Assembly (NCBI GenBank): GCA_017505465.1
Contig: JAFVPE010000004.1
Coordinates: forward strand, 62,001 to 126,000
DNA from: Clostridia bacterium
GTDB lineage: Bacteria; Bacillota; Clostridia; Christensenellales; Borkfalkiaceae
DNA: 64,000 bases
Direction of reading: 5' to 3'
The notes under the pieces were generated by a model. It was not told where the DNA came from and did no database searches. It saw only the letters and a list, made by a program, of their open reading frames with translations. How positions within the stretch are numbered: position 1 is the first letter of the stretch; each line of letters begins with the position of its first letter. This document shows, one piece after another, positions 1 through 9,883 of this stretch. A program made the position numbers and the translations under genes.

Positions 1-1
1 T

Positions 2-397
2 ACAATGGTCAATAAAAACGTAGAATCGAACCCTGCATTGAAGCAGGCTTGCTTGGATTTCGTTGCATTCTGTTATAGTGAACAGGAACTTCGTAATTTC
101 ACGGCAAAGACGGGTATTACGAGAGCGATTAGCTACGAGCTTTCCGATGCAGACAAGCAAAAAATGAGTAAATACGCTTTGCGTTTGTGGGAAGAAAGAG
201 ATAACAAAAACGGTAGCAATATCGTTGCTTGGTCGGGTTCGACGGAAATCTTCAAGCTTGTCAAGGGCAGATTAAAGATTGACTTGAATAGCGGTGTATT
301 CGGCAACGGCACGACGAAGGTTTCTGCAATGCTTAGAGAAAAGAACGTACAGGACGCTTTTGCGGCATGTAGTTTGTACGGCAATTGGAACTATTAA
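2..397 (+). CDS. ABC sugar transporter, extracellular solute-binding protein (C-terminal part)
   Basis: Only the last ~131 codons lie in the window; the reading frame is open to the left edge, so the true start is upstream. The visible part resembles the C-terminal lobe of a family 1 sugar-binding protein: a helical stretch with a conserved aromatic/acidic pattern (DFVAFCYSEQELRNF, then a segment on removal of which the domain ends in GNWNY). The main support is context: it sits directly in front of a MalF-type and a MalG-type permease, the usual order binding protein-permease-permease. It would be lipid-anchored and deliver an oligosaccharide to the permeases. The signal sequence cannot be checked here. 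Confidence 0.7.
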   Translation, partial: TMVNKNVESNPALKQACLDFVAFCYSEQELRNFTAKTGITRAISYELSDADKQKMSKYALRLWEERDNKNGSNIVAWSGSTEIFKLVKGRLKIDLNSGVFGNGTTKVSAMLREKNVQDAFAACSLYGNWNY

Positions 398-407
398 TTA
401 AAATGAG

Positions 408-436
408 CACTACTCCAACGATAGGTTGGAGTAGTG
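408..436 (+). terminator. Intergenic hairpin between binding protein and permease genes
   Basis: A perfect 12-bp stem (408-419 with 425-436) and a 5-nt loop follow the binding-protein stop codon. No clear U-run follows, so it is probably not a full terminator. Such hairpins between a binding-protein gene and its permease genes typically protect the upstream mRNA and make the binding protein more abundant than the permeases (malE-malF type). That role is inferred from position. Confidence 0.6.
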
Positions 437-467
437 TGTATTAATTCAACTTAGGGGGAAAATTTTT

Positions 468-1448
468 ATGGAAGAAAATAAAATTTCCGCTGAAAATGGA
501 AAGAGAGTATATACGCGTCAGCAAAAGCGGCTAGTGTTCTACGTCCTGATGTTTGCGCTGCCTATCTTGCAGTTTGTTTTGTTTTATCTTTACGTCAATT
601 TCGACTCGTTTGTTATTGCGTTTCAGAAAAAAACGCCGATACTCGGTTCTATAACAAATGGCTACGAGGTTGTCGCTACGGGGGAGAACTTTATAAAGGC
701 ATGGAAATTCTTTTTTAGCGAAGAATGCGGGAAAATGATATGGAATTCGATTCAGTTGCTGTTTTGTCAGATTGTGATCGTTACGCCGCTTGCATTGCTT
801 TTCAGCTACTACATAGCCAAGGAAAAACCTGGCTCGGGCTTTTTTAGAATCATGTTATACCTTCCGCAGGTAATTTCCGTCGTCGTGTTGGGGCTTTTGT
901 TCCAATACGTTGTCGGTACGGTCTATCCGAAGGCAATGGAGCAGTATTTTGATAAGGAAGTTATCGGGTTGTTGCTCCCTTCCAGTAGTTACGAACAAAA
1001 CTTTACTACGGCATTGATTTTCACGTTGTGGTTTTCTTTCGGTACGAACGTTTTGATTTATACGGGCGCAATGAGTGGCATCGATCAGTCCATTGTAGAA
1101 TCCGCACAGCTTGACGGCGTCAACAGTTTTCAGGAATTTATATTTATCTACGTGCCGTTGATTTTCTCGACGGTGACGACCTTTGTCATCACGGGGCTTG
1201 CAGGCATCTTCAACAATCAAATGAACTTGCATATTTTCTTTGGTAATGCGGATGGGAACGTAGACGTTTTCGGATATTATTTCTACCGTATTACAGCGAT
1301 GAATATTGCTAGCGGCGGCAACGCAAGCGGTAACTTGATGAATTTAAACACGCTTGCAGCGTTGGGCTTGATTGCGACTGCAATCCTCATTCCGCTGACA
1401 TTGCTCACAAGAAAGCTTCTGAATAAGTACGGGCCGAGTGTAGAGTAA
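468..1448 (+). CDS. Carbohydrate ABC transporter permease, MalF/UgpA type
   Basis: Inner-membrane subunit of a sugar importer of the CUT1 class. The 326 residues show a hydrophilic N-terminus, a first membrane segment around residues 23-45, and further hydrophobic segments. The EAA-loop signature that contacts the ATPase is visible as ESAQLDGVNSFQEF near residue 210, followed by a PL motif. Length is typical for the family. It is followed 12 bp later by the partner permease, so the two are surely co-transcribed. The ATPase is not encoded nearby. Substrate is unknown; the downstream exported proteins suggest a complex glycan. Confidence 0.93.
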   Translation: MEENKISAENGKRVYTRQQKRLVFYVLMFALPILQFVLFYLYVNFDSFVIAFQKKTPILGSITNGYEVVATGENFIKAWKFFFSEECGKMIWNSIQLLFCQIVIVTPLALLFSYYIAKEKPGSGFFRIMLYLPQVISVVVLGLLFQYVVGTVYPKAMEQYFDKEVIGLLLPSSSYEQNFTTALIFTLWFSFGTNVLIYTGAMSGIDQSIVESAQLDGVNSFQEFIFIYVPLIFSTVTTFVITGLAGIFNNQMNLHIFFGNADGNVDVFGYYFYRITAMNIASGGNASGNLMNLNTLAALGLIATAILIPLTLLTRKLLNKYGPSVE

Positions 1449-1460
1449 AAGGGGGGAATA

Positions 1461-2432
1461 ATGATGAAAAAGACAATAAAGAAAAAATTCCAACCAGTAG
1501 ACATTGTTATATTCATGTTGCTTTTTGTACTGTCGCTTGTCTTGTTATTGCTTCTCTCGTGGGGCCTTTTGACGTCGTTAAAATCGTACGACGACTTTGC
1601 CTATCTTGGTAACGTGCTCGGGTTTCCCGACCTTAATGCTTACGGTGCAAAGACTGCGTTGGCGTTTGGAAACTACCGTCGAATTCTTTTCAGTACGGTG
1701 TTTCAGTTCAGCTCGACGGATGCAAGCTATTATTCCTCAATTTTCGGCTACGTTGAAAATGCGCCTGAAACGACTTTCACGTTTGCCAATTTCTTGCTGA
1801 ACTCGTTTATTTACTCGATTGTTTGTTCGTTCGTGCATGCGTTTGTGGCATTTGCTTGCGCATACCTTTGTGCGAAGTACAAATTCCGTTTCAGTGAAAT
1901 TATATACGTATTGATGCTGGTGGTTATGGCGGTTCCTATCGTCGGCTCTTCGCCTGCGATGATTGAATTGTTGCGCGACCTTGCTATCTATGATACGTTC
2001 TTTGCAATGATTGCGCTCAACTTCAACTTTACGGGGGTATATTTCTTCGTGTTCTACGCGCATATCAAAGGGATTCCAAACACTTACATGGAAGCGGCGG
2101 AAATCGACGGCGCGTCCCAGTTTAGAACGTTTATCCTAATTATTTTCCCGCTTTGCGCAAAAGTATTCTTTACTGTATTTTTGTTGCAATTCATTCAAAC
2201 GTGGAACGATTATCAAACTCCGTTGTTGTATTATCCCAACCATCCGACTTTATCGTACGCTGTGTTTAAAATGACAAGAAACACGGGCGGTGCGGACAAG
2301 GGACAAGAATTCCAAGGCATTCCGCAAAGAGTTGCGGGCTGTATGGTTTTGGCGTTACCCGTATTCGTGTTGTTCCTTGCGTTCAACAAATTGCTTATGG
2401 GAAACTTGACGATGGGCGGCATTAAGGAGTAA
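1461..2432 (+). CDS. Carbohydrate ABC transporter permease, MalG/UgpE type
   Basis: Second membrane subunit of the importer (323 residues). A first membrane helix lies at about residues 14-38. The family EAA signature reads EAAEIDGASQFRTFILI, near residue 212, where the ATPase docks. The periplasmic-side loop between helices 1 and 2 (residues ~40-105) is longer than in canonical MalG, with an FGYVENAPETTFTF segment, so the contact with its binding protein may be unusual. Two ATG codons in tandem (1461 and 1464) follow a G-rich ribosome site; either could be the start. Nine bases separate its stop from the next start. Confidence 0.93.
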   Translation: MMKKTIKKKFQPVDIVIFMLLFVLSLVLLLLLSWGLLTSLKSYDDFAYLGNVLGFPDLNAYGAKTALAFGNYRRILFSTVFQFSSTDASYYSSIFGYVENAPETTFTFANFLLNSFIYSIVCSFVHAFVAFACAYLCAKYKFRFSEIIYVLMLVVMAVPIVGSSPAMIELLRDLAIYDTFFAMIALNFNFTGVYFFVFYAHIKGIPNTYMEAAEIDGASQFRTFILIIFPLCAKVFFTVFLLQFIQTWNDYQTPLLYYPNHPTLSYAVFKMTRNTGGADKGQEFQGIPQRVAGCMVLALPVFVLFLAFNKLLMGNLTMGGIKE

Positions 2433-2441
2433 GGAAAAAAA

Positions 2442-5400
2442 ATGAATAAGAAAATAAAGATTTTATGTTTATCGCTGTGCGGCGCTGCATTTTTGACGGC
2501 AGGGGCGCTTGCAGTGACGGATTTGCAGAATGCAAATGCGGCTACTGAACTTATAATGCCGAAGGAATACGTTATTGAAAGTGAATATACGTATGGTGAA
2601 ATTTTCCAAGTACCTGCACCTTCTTCGGTATGTATCAAGACGGGTATGGTAGAGACGACGGCGGTTAGTGCGGTGTTGCGATTCCCTGACGGAACGGCGA
2701 AAAGCGAAGGTGCGTATACGCTAGATAAAAACGGTGCGTACGAACTGACGTACTATAACGCGAACGGTGTTTCCGCTACGCAAAAATTCGTCGTCAACAA
2801 GAATTATTATGGGGTTGAAGAAGGGACAACGGCTTCGCACGTGAGCAACTTGGTTGGCGTGCAGGGCAAAGAGGGGATTTCCGTTACCTTGAAGGACGGA
2901 AAATCCTTTACCTATAACAAGTCAATAAATTTGAATGATTACGCTGGGGAAGCGTTGGAAATTTGCAAAATTTTCCCGATGTTTAGGACGGCACCCGACT
3001 TGAATCCCGACGCATCGACGGTATCGGTAAAAATTGTGGATTGCTACGATAGTTCGAAATTTGTAGAGTTCTATATTTGGAGCTGTGAGGCTGGGCAGGG
3101 CGCGTATTATACGGGCGCTGGCGCAAGCACGCAAAGCTTAACGGGCTTGGAACAAAATCGCAACCGTCCGCATGAAATGACGGAACCCTACGACGGACAG
3201 TTGTATAAGATTCACCGTCCCCACCGTTATCAATCGAAGACGGCATGGGGTACGGCAGTTTCTAGTAAGTACAACGATCAAATGATTGAAAGGGATGGCG
3301 TTGTTTTCATTTGGGACTTGGCGACACATCAAATGAAGGTGAGAAACGGCGGTAACGCACAACTCATTACCGATATTGATTCTTCGGAAATCTACGGAGA
3401 AAAGGCATTTGATTACAGCACCTTCTTTACGACGGGCGAAGTGTACGTAAATTTTGAAGCTTATAACTATGCGACGAGCAGTTTTACGCTGGGCATCGAA
3501 GAGATTTTTGGCGAGAGCGGCGAATCTCTTGCGAATGGTAAAATGCTTGATACGCAGAACCCGCAAGTTACCGTGGACGTACAGCCGACGGTGGGTAACG
3601 TCGTGTATTTGCAAAAGGGCAAGGCGGTTATTCTGCCTACGATTTCCAGAGTTATCGACTTGAATTATTACGGCGATACGAACGTTTCGGTTTACCGTAA
3701 TTACGGCAACCGCGGCGAAGCGCTTGTCAACGTAGAAAACGGAGTGTTTATTCCCAAAATGGAAGGGAATTACACCGCAGTATATACGGCGAAGGACGGG
3801 TATGGCAACGAAGGGAAGTTCCTGCTCGGCATCGTTGTTTTGGACGAAGCGAATTTCACGTATGAGAAAGCGGATTTGCAGAAGTTGGTTGCGGCGAAGA
3901 ATAATATTCTTCCCTATATTCCTGTCACTGGCTTGAATCTTACGCCGAAGGCGAAAGTGTCGGTGACTGCTCCAAATGGTGAAATCGTGGACGTTGAATA
4001 TAACGGCGCGGACGGTTACGAATACGTGCCTGCCTATGCGGGATCGTATACGATAACCTATTTGTTCCAAGACAACGTTTACGAAGAAAAATATTCCTAT
4101 CAGGTAGAGTGTGTGGACGAAAATTCGGCAATTTTTAAGGACACCTTCTCTTTCCCTGCGTACTTTATGAAAGGTGCGTCTTACTCCATCGATTCCATGG
4201 TGGCATACACGGCGGGTAACGATTCGTTTAAGGAAAAGGAAGCGGTGGTTAGCGTATCGGCAGACGGTGGCGAATATCAAACGCTTACGAAAGCACAAAT
4301 GGCCACATACAAGGTGGAAGCAAACCAAACGTTGCAATTCAAGGCGACCTTCGGCAACAACTCTATTCTTTCGAAACTGTATTCGGTGGTAGACGTAGGG
4401 TTTGGCAAAAAGACAACGGAAAAGAATTACTTGCCGTACTGGCAGGGTAACTATACTTCGTCGGAATTGTTGGAAGTTGGCGCGGCGTATGCGTTTAGCG
4501 GCGATGCGAGCATGCAATTTATCAATCCCGTATCGGGGAAGAATTTTAAGACGAATTTCAAGGTGGAAGCTGCTTCCGCGGAAAGCGTAATTGTCACCTT
4601 GCGTGATGCTCGCAATCCGATGAAAAACTACGTTACGTACACCTACTATCAGGCAATGCCTACAAGCGTAGCGGTGTTGGCGCAGCAATTTATGAACGGT
4701 CACCTTGTATTTGAAAAGGAAATTTACACGAAATATAGAAGCGTAATCGGTGAGTATGCGCTTGAATATTCCGTGGCAGGGATGGGAACAGGCGGAGTCG
4801 TAGTTAGTGGCGTACAACCTTTTGCGGAAGACGATACGTTGATAGAAATTGCCACGGTAGGTGCGGAAAATGGCGCAAAAATTACCGTTACACAACTCAA
4901 CAATCAAGCGTTCTCGCAGTCGATTCGAGAAAGTAAACCGCAGATGAGCTTTCAAGAAGCCAACGGCGTTTTTGAAATCAATGCAATTTACAAGATCATG
5001 CCTTGTTATGCAAGCGCGGTGATGTGTTCGGTATTGGCAAAAGACGTTAAGTTGACCGTATATGCGCCGAATGGTGACGTTGTTACGGCGGTAGACGGTA
5101 CTCGCTTGGAAGGCGTTGTAGCAGGTCAGACTTACGATATTCAGCTTTTGCAAACGGGGCAGTACAGAATCTCTTACGAGGTATCCTGCATTGGCTCGTC
5201 CAGAAAATCTGGGGAAGAAGTATTGTCGGACGACGATTACTACATTGTCAACGTCAGCGAAGGGATTGCGCCCACTATTCAGTTTACGGATGGTTCTAAT
5301 GAAAAAACGACCATAAATCTTTCCGTAGGCAGCACGCACACGCTCAAAGAATACACGGTAAGCGATAACGTATCTTCTAGTGAGAAGATTAAGGTTTACA

Positions 5401-5555
5401 CGATGGTTTGCGATAAGGGCTTTACGTTGGAAGAAAACGGCTACGGCGTAGATACTTACGTTTTCAAGAATGTTGGGGAATTTATCGTTTGTATCTATGC
5501 GTACGATGAGCTTGGAAACTGCTCGAGAGCATACTACAACGTAGTGGTGTCCTAA
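2442..5555 (+). CDS. Large exported protein with Ig-like and beta-sandwich-like regions
   Basis: 1037 residues with a Sec signal peptide (lysines, hydrophobic core, cleavage expected after the alanines near residue 34). I do not recognise a named family. By eye the protein is almost all beta: an Ig-like stretch at about residues 37-120, a lectin-like (concanavalin-type) region at about 125-365 rich in Tyr/Trp, then several Ig-like repeats, the last (about 940-1037) resembling domains built on a DNVSSSEKIKV...YDELGN pattern. There is no lipobox, LPXTG motif or C-terminal membrane helix, so it is secreted or held non-covalently. Its position right behind two sugar permeases suggests glycan binding or presentation to the importer. 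Enzyme activity cannot be claimed. Confidence 0.75.
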   Translation: MNKKIKILCLSLCGAAFLTAGALAVTDLQNANAATELIMPKEYVIESEYTYGEIFQVPAPSSVCIKTGMVETTAVSAVLRFPDGTAKSEGAYTLDKNGAYELTYYNANGVSATQKFVVNKNYYGVEEGTTASHVSNLVGVQGKEGISVTLKDGKSFTYNKSINLNDYAGEALEICKIFPMFRTAPDLNPDASTVSVKIVDCYDSSKFVEFYIWSCEAGQGAYYTGAGASTQSLTGLEQNRNRPHEMTEPYDGQLYKIHRPHRYQSKTAWGTAVSSKYNDQMIERDGVVFIWDLATHQMKVRNGGNAQLITDIDSSEIYGEKAFDYSTFFTTGEVYVNFEAYNYATSSFTLGIEEIFGESGESLANGKMLDTQNPQVTVDVQPTVGNVVYLQKGKAVILPTISRVIDLNYYGDTNVSVYRNYGNRGEALVNVENGVFIPKMEGNYTAVYTAKDGYGNEGKFLLGIVVLDEANFTYEKADLQKLVAAKNNILPYIPVTGLNLTPKAKVSVTAPNGEIVDVEYNGADGYEYVPAYAGSYTITYLFQDNVYEEKYSYQVECVDENSAIFKDTFSFPAYFMKGASYSIDSMVAYTAGNDSFKEKEAVVSVSADGGEYQTLTKAQMATYKVEANQTLQFKATFGNNSILSKLYSVVDVGFGKKTTEKNYLPYWQGNYTSSELLEVGAAYAFSGDASMQFINPVSGKNFKTNFKVEAASAESVIVTLRDARNPMKNYVTYTYYQAMPTSVAVLAQQFMNGHLVFEKEIYTKYRSVIGEYALEYSVAGMGTGGVVVSGVQPFAEDDTLIEIATVGAENGAKITVTQLNNQAFSQSIRESKPQMSFQEANGVFEINAIYKIMPCYASAVMCSVLAKDVKLTVYAPNGDVVTAVDGTRLEGVVAGQTYDIQLLQTGQYRISYEVSCIGSSRKSGEEVLSDDDYYIVNVSEGIAPTIQFTDGSNEKTTINLSVGSTHTLKEYTVSDNVSSSEKIKVYTMVCDKGFTLEENGYGVDTYVFKNVGEFIVCIYAYDELGNCSRAYYNVVVS

Positions 5556-5580
5556 TTGGTGGGAAACAAGGAGAAAAAAG

Positions 5581-7614
5581 ATGAAAAAACGAATTATTTC
5601 ATTATTCCTCAGCGCGCTTTGCGTGTGTTCGTTTGCCTTTGGTTGTAATGGTACGTCGGGAACGCAAAAACCGACGGGTGAAGCGAGAGAAAAATACAAA
5701 TATACGAAGGGCGTTCACAATTTGACTGCCCCCGAAGCAAACAGCTATATGGTCCAAAATGGCAAATGCGATTATCAAATTTTATTGCCTGCAAATATGG
5801 ATTCCAACCTGATTGTTGCAGAGGCGGAGCTGAAATACTTCTTTGAAGAAGCGACGGGTGTAAAGCTTTCTTCGGTGATAGAGCCGAAGGAAGGCATGGC
5901 GCACACGGCGGAAGGGAAGTATATTTCAATCGGTTCGACAAAGATGCTTGAATCGGCGGGGATTGACTTAAAGGCGGACGTTTTGGGCTCGGAAGGCGTA
6001 CGTATCGTCACCAAGGATAAAACGGTGTACGTGACGGGCACAACGACGACGGCGGCTTTAAACGCAATATATACCTTCCTTAATATTATGTTCGATTACG
6101 AACAGTTCGCATACGATTGCTTCACGTTGACGGAGACGAACAACGCAAAACTTCGTAATTTTGACGTTGTGGACGTACCCGATATCGAAATGCGAGCATG
6201 TCCGTCCAGTCTTACGGACCAGAACCCCGACAATTTGCAATACCGTTTGCGTACTCGTCCCTATTCGGAGTATTTCTTGCCCATCGGTGACACGGAAAAC
6301 GGTGCGACGGAGCATATTATTCACAACACGTCGAACGTAATTCCTAGAGAAGCGCATCCGGAGCATGATAAATGGTTCTCCGATCAAAGCGGTCAGGGTG
6401 CAGAAAATACGCAGCTTTGTTATACGGCGCATGGTGATGCGGAAGAATTCGATGCGTTGGCAGAACGCGCAGCGTACGTAATTACCCGTTCCTTGATAAA
6501 ATACCCTGCAGACAAGTATCCGTTGCGTAATATCGTAACCTTTACGCACGAGGACAACTCTAGCGTAATGTGTCGCTGTGAACACTGTATGGAGGCACAG
6601 GAAAAATACGGCACGCAGGTAGGCGCGGCAATTGTGATGGCGAATGCCATTCGCGCGAAGCTCGAAACGTGGATGAATCAACCTGAAAATGCAGCGTATA
6701 AGCGTGACAACTTTAAGCTTGTATTCTTTGCGTATGCGGCGTTTGTAGATGCACCCGCGCATTATGATGAAGCGCAGGGTAAGTACGTGATCAATCATCC
6801 CGACCTGCAAATGCGTGACGACGTAGGCGTATATTACGCGATTTCCAACGGTCTTAGCTATCAAAAGAACTTGTATGATGAACTCAGCAAGGAGGGGGTT
6901 GAAAACTCTTTGAAATGGTTTGATATTTCGCCCTCCGTTTACCTTTGGACGTACGACGCTAACTTCGGTAACTTCTTGTTTAGAACGGCAGGTACGAACT
7001 TCTACGATACCGATGCGTATCAATTCTTTGCGCAGGGGAACGCGAAGGGGTTGTTCAAGCAGTCCGCAATGCCCGGTGCAAACGTTACTTCCTTCCAAAT
7101 GCTTGATATTTATTTGGATGCGATGATGCAATGGGATACGACGAGAGATATCAACGAATTAACGCAAAAGTGGTTCAAGGCGATGTTTAAAGATGCTGCG
7201 GACGTTATGTTTGACTTATATTTGCAACAAAACAACTGGGCATTGATTATCGCACACGAAACGAAGAAGATTGCCCAAACGGGTATCATCAACTATTCAA
7301 TCGGCAGAGAATATTGGAAGTATGAAATGCTGAAAGGCTGGCTTGATAAAATTGATGAAGCGCGTGCTTTGGTTGAAAAGTACAAGACGAGCGATCCTGC
7401 GCTTTATAAGGTTTTGAAAGAGCATATTGACATCGAATGGGTATGTCCTGCATACTACGCAATGTTCTACAATGCAGACAGCTTCACGAACGAGAAGTAC
7501 AACGAAATGGTTACCTATTTCAAGGTGGACATTGCAGGTTTGAAGGATTTCCGTATGTCGGAACGTTCTGCATCGACGATTGGTACGTGGAGCGCGACCT
7601 TGTCTTTGAGATAA
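5581..7614 (+). CDS. DUF4838-type lipoprotein, putative glycoside hydrolase
   Basis: 677 residues. The N-terminus is a lipoprotein signal with lipobox FAFGC, so Cys22 would be lipidated and the protein anchored outside the membrane. Residues ~55-165 resemble the N-terminal domain that precedes alpha-glucuronidase/hexosaminidase-like barrels (AEAELKYFFEEATGVKL, then GTTTTAALNAIYTFL). The central part carries the family's C-x-C-x2-C cluster (MCRCEHCMEAQ, near residue 328) and a barrel-like region with FFAYAAFVDAP. These match DUF4838 proteins, which are suspected but mostly unproven glycosidases. A ribosome site ending in GGAGAAAAAAG precedes the ATG. It lies in one transcription unit with its neighbours. 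Confidence 0.8.
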   Translation: MKKRIISLFLSALCVCSFAFGCNGTSGTQKPTGEAREKYKYTKGVHNLTAPEANSYMVQNGKCDYQILLPANMDSNLIVAEAELKYFFEEATGVKLSSVIEPKEGMAHTAEGKYISIGSTKMLESAGIDLKADVLGSEGVRIVTKDKTVYVTGTTTTAALNAIYTFLNIMFDYEQFAYDCFTLTETNNAKLRNFDVVDVPDIEMRACPSSLTDQNPDNLQYRLRTRPYSEYFLPIGDTENGATEHIIHNTSNVIPREAHPEHDKWFSDQSGQGAENTQLCYTAHGDAEEFDALAERAAYVITRSLIKYPADKYPLRNIVTFTHEDNSSVMCRCEHCMEAQEKYGTQVGAAIVMANAIRAKLETWMNQPENAAYKRDNFKLVFFAYAAFVDAPAHYDEAQGKYVINHPDLQMRDDVGVYYAISNGLSYQKNLYDELSKEGVENSLKWFDISPSVYLWTYDANFGNFLFRTAGTNFYDTDAYQFFAQGNAKGLFKQSAMPGANVTSFQMLDIYLDAMMQWDTTRDINELTQKWFKAMFKDAADVMFDLYLQQNNWALIIAHETKKIAQTGIINYSIGREYWKYEMLKGWLDKIDEARALVEKYKTSDPALYKVLKEHIDIEWVCPAYYAMFYNADSFTNEKYNEMVTYFKVDIAGLKDFRMSERSASTIGTWSATLSLR

Positions 7615-7646
7615 GGTGGTTTTACGGAAAAAGGAGAAGCTAAAAC

Positions 7647-9560
7647 ATGAAGAAAATTTTATCATTAGCATTATCTTTAGTGATGTGTATGTCGACTGTG
7701 GTAGCGGCAGGTTGTCAGGAGAGCGGTTCGCAATCGACTCCTCCCCCTGCACAAGGGGTCGAGTATTTACAGCTTGAAAAGAGTAACATTCTTTTGACGC
7801 TTGGTGGTAAGGCGGAGCTGTCCGCGATCTATAATGAGATTGCAGGTGAAACGCTTACATGGTCGTCTTCTAAGCCGAAGGTAGTTTCCGTGGATGAAAA
7901 CGGCTGTATTGAGGCGCTTGGCTTGGGAGTGGCGACAATCACTGTGAACTATGGCAGTAAAAAGGCAACCTGCGCTGTAGAAGTTAGTCTTTCGGGCAAC
8001 GTTCCGTATTTGAATTTCGAGAGCAGTATCGGTGATGAGATTACGTTGATGAAGGGCGCTGAATTTAGCTTGAAATCGTACGTGCAATTCAACGGCGGAA
8101 AGTACTACGACGGTAACGTGGAATACTACGTTGCAGATTCTACAATCGGCACAATGGATGGGGATCATTTCATTGCGACAAGCAAGGGTGGTTCTACGCA
8201 GGTCAGCGTCTTTGCAACGTGGCGTGGGCAGACGGTACACGCAAGAACAGTCACAATAAACGTTGTTTCGGAAAGTACGGTTTTGCTCAACGGTGGCAAG
8301 CTGATGTCGCTCAATCTTTACACGGAGGCGCAGCACGCAGGCGTAGAGTATACGACGTCACAAACGATTTCGTCTGTCTACGTTTCCGAAAACGGTGTGA
8401 GCATCAGCGATTACGATGTTTCCATTGTGGACGAAGGGATTGCCAGCATCGAACGCTCGGGAAGTGAATGGACGGTTTCGGCAAACAAAGCAGGGAAGAC
8501 GAATTTGATCGTTTCCTATGGCGAAAATGAATATGCGTTCGACGTCTACGTAAACCGTCCCGTAACGACGATGAAAAAGTTTATTGATTATTCGACAACC
8601 GATGCAAAATACTGGGATGCGTCAACGGAAACGTTGGCTTCCATCAACGATTCGGTAGAAGGTTTAGGCGATGTGGTAGCCTACGAGTATGCAGGCAAGG
8701 AATATAAATTGAAAGGCGGCGCCTTGCAACTCCCCATAGGGCAGACCACGGAAGTTACGCTGTATAATGAAAGGGTTGGCTATACAATGAATATCACGGC
8801 GTATACGATGATTCTCGATGAGTTGCAGGACTTTACGAGAATTTACGCAGGTGAAAAGAAAACCATCGTTCAAGGGGCGTATATGCTTGCCAAGGACATT
8901 ATCGAACCTGATACGGTTTTGTCGATGCCCAACGGTATGGTACCCAATGATTTTGCAGGTACGTTTGACGGTAAGGGACATGTAATTTCCTTCACGCTTG
9001 TACATGGTACGACGCATGCCTTTGGTATATTTGGCGAAACGTTCCATGGCGCAACCATCAAAAATCTTGCGATGAACAACATAAAGCAGACGGGTACGAG
9101 TGGTAAAAACCCTGCCGGCGTTATTTGCGCGCAAGGTTCGAAGGTGTCAGGTACTCCTGAATATCGTTTGGAGAATCTTTTTATTGACGTGGGCTTTATT
9201 GAAGAAGGAAGTAATTTCCTTGCAGTGATGGGCAACGTAATGTGGTCGGGAATTTTGAAAAACGTAATTGTACACGTTGATGGAGAAGTTCCTAAGGGCT
9301 TTGAAAGCAGTTCGTTTGCGCGTGGCAGTTTGATTTCAAGCACAAATTCGTACTTGATTTCCGATTCTCCGCTGTATGAAATTGACGTGGAAGACTCTAA
9401 GAAGCCCGATCAGACGAAATGGGTGAAGATTGCTCAGTACGCAACCTATGAGGAAATGGAAGCGGATGGAAACGACTATTCCTCTTTTAGCGCTGAATTC
9501 TGGGATATATCTAGCGGTATTCCCGTATGGAAGGCGCTTGCTAATGCATCTGCAAAGTAA
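7647..9560 (+). CDS. Lipoprotein with Big2 domain and GLUG-like repeat region
   Basis: 637 residues. The signal ends in VVAAGC, a lipobox, so the mature protein starts at Cys23. A bacterial Ig-like (Big2) domain is clear at about residues 45-115 (TLTWSSSKPKVVSVDENG, then GVATITVNYG). Further Ig-like material follows to about residue 310. Residues ~415-560 look like a GLUG/right-handed beta-helix segment: GTFDGKGHVISF, then GIFGETFHGATIKNLAMNN. These domains are common in surface adhesins and glycan-binding proteins of gut Bacillota. Position at the end of the transporter block suggests a cell-surface substrate-holding role, which is inferred. No catalytic motif is evident. Confidence 0.78.
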   Translation: MKKILSLALSLVMCMSTVVAAGCQESGSQSTPPPAQGVEYLQLEKSNILLTLGGKAELSAIYNEIAGETLTWSSSKPKVVSVDENGCIEALGLGVATITVNYGSKKATCAVEVSLSGNVPYLNFESSIGDEITLMKGAEFSLKSYVQFNGGKYYDGNVEYYVADSTIGTMDGDHFIATSKGGSTQVSVFATWRGQTVHARTVTINVVSESTVLLNGGKLMSLNLYTEAQHAGVEYTTSQTISSVYVSENGVSISDYDVSIVDEGIASIERSGSEWTVSANKAGKTNLIVSYGENEYAFDVYVNRPVTTMKKFIDYSTTDAKYWDASTETLASINDSVEGLGDVVAYEYAGKEYKLKGGALQLPIGQTTEVTLYNERVGYTMNITAYTMILDELQDFTRIYAGEKKTIVQGAYMLAKDIIEPDTVLSMPNGMVPNDFAGTFDGKGHVISFTLVHGTTHAFGIFGETFHGATIKNLAMNNIKQTGTSGKNPAGVICAQGSKVSGTPEYRLENLFIDVGFIEEGSNFLAVMGNVMWSGILKNVIVHVDGEVPKGFESSSFARGSLISSTNSYLISDSPLYEIDVEDSKKPDQTKWVKIAQYATYEEMEADGNDYSSFSAEFWDISSGIPVWKALANASAK

Positions 9561-9751
9561 GGTGCGGATAACCCGATTTTAAAACCCGACTCCCCAATGG
9601 ATGGGAAGAGAGATGCGTTCTCAATTCTACGGCAATTTATGAGGGGCTTGTATTCTCTATGGGTAGGGAGGTCAAGGATGGCACGCCGTAGACATCGAGA
9701 TAAAAAACGAACTCCTTTTGTCGGAGTGAAAGCTTGTTGTGGGACTATGTC

Positions 9752-9794
9752 TGCGTTCGTTTGCTATTATGGTTATAATACAAACAGCAACGCA
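9752..9794. repeat. Imperfect 43-bp inverted repeat
   Basis: The arms TGCGTT...TATTAT and ATAATA...AACGCA pair around a GGTT loop with a few bulges. The inner part contains a TATAAT hexamer (9774-9779) without a good -35 box. It could be a palindromic repeat element, an operator or part of a small RNA; the sequence alone does not decide. Confidence 0.5.
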
Positions 9795-9848
9795 AATTGA
9801 AAATATTCGTAGGATATTGCTTGGCAAACCAACGATTTAAGTTTATCA

Positions 9849-9883
9849 TATACCCGTCGGATTGATGTATTCTGACGGGTATA
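9849..9883 (+). terminator. Stem-loop upstream of the deacetylase gene
   Basis: A perfect 10-bp stem (9849-9858 with 9874-9883) encloses a 15-nt loop. It lies 31 bp before the next start codon and lacks a U-run, so it may be a leader structure rather than a terminator. Confidence 0.4.

Noticed and set aside
3138..5699. An 853-codon open frame on the minus strand opposite the 1037-residue protein
   Set aside because: It is a shadow of the plus-strand gene: Arg/His/Phe-rich, no ribosome site, no family resemblance. The plus-strand frame has a signal peptide and operon spacing.
9597..9800. 67-codon plus-strand open frame in the intergenic region
   Set aside because: No ribosome site, unusual composition and overlap with inverted repeats.
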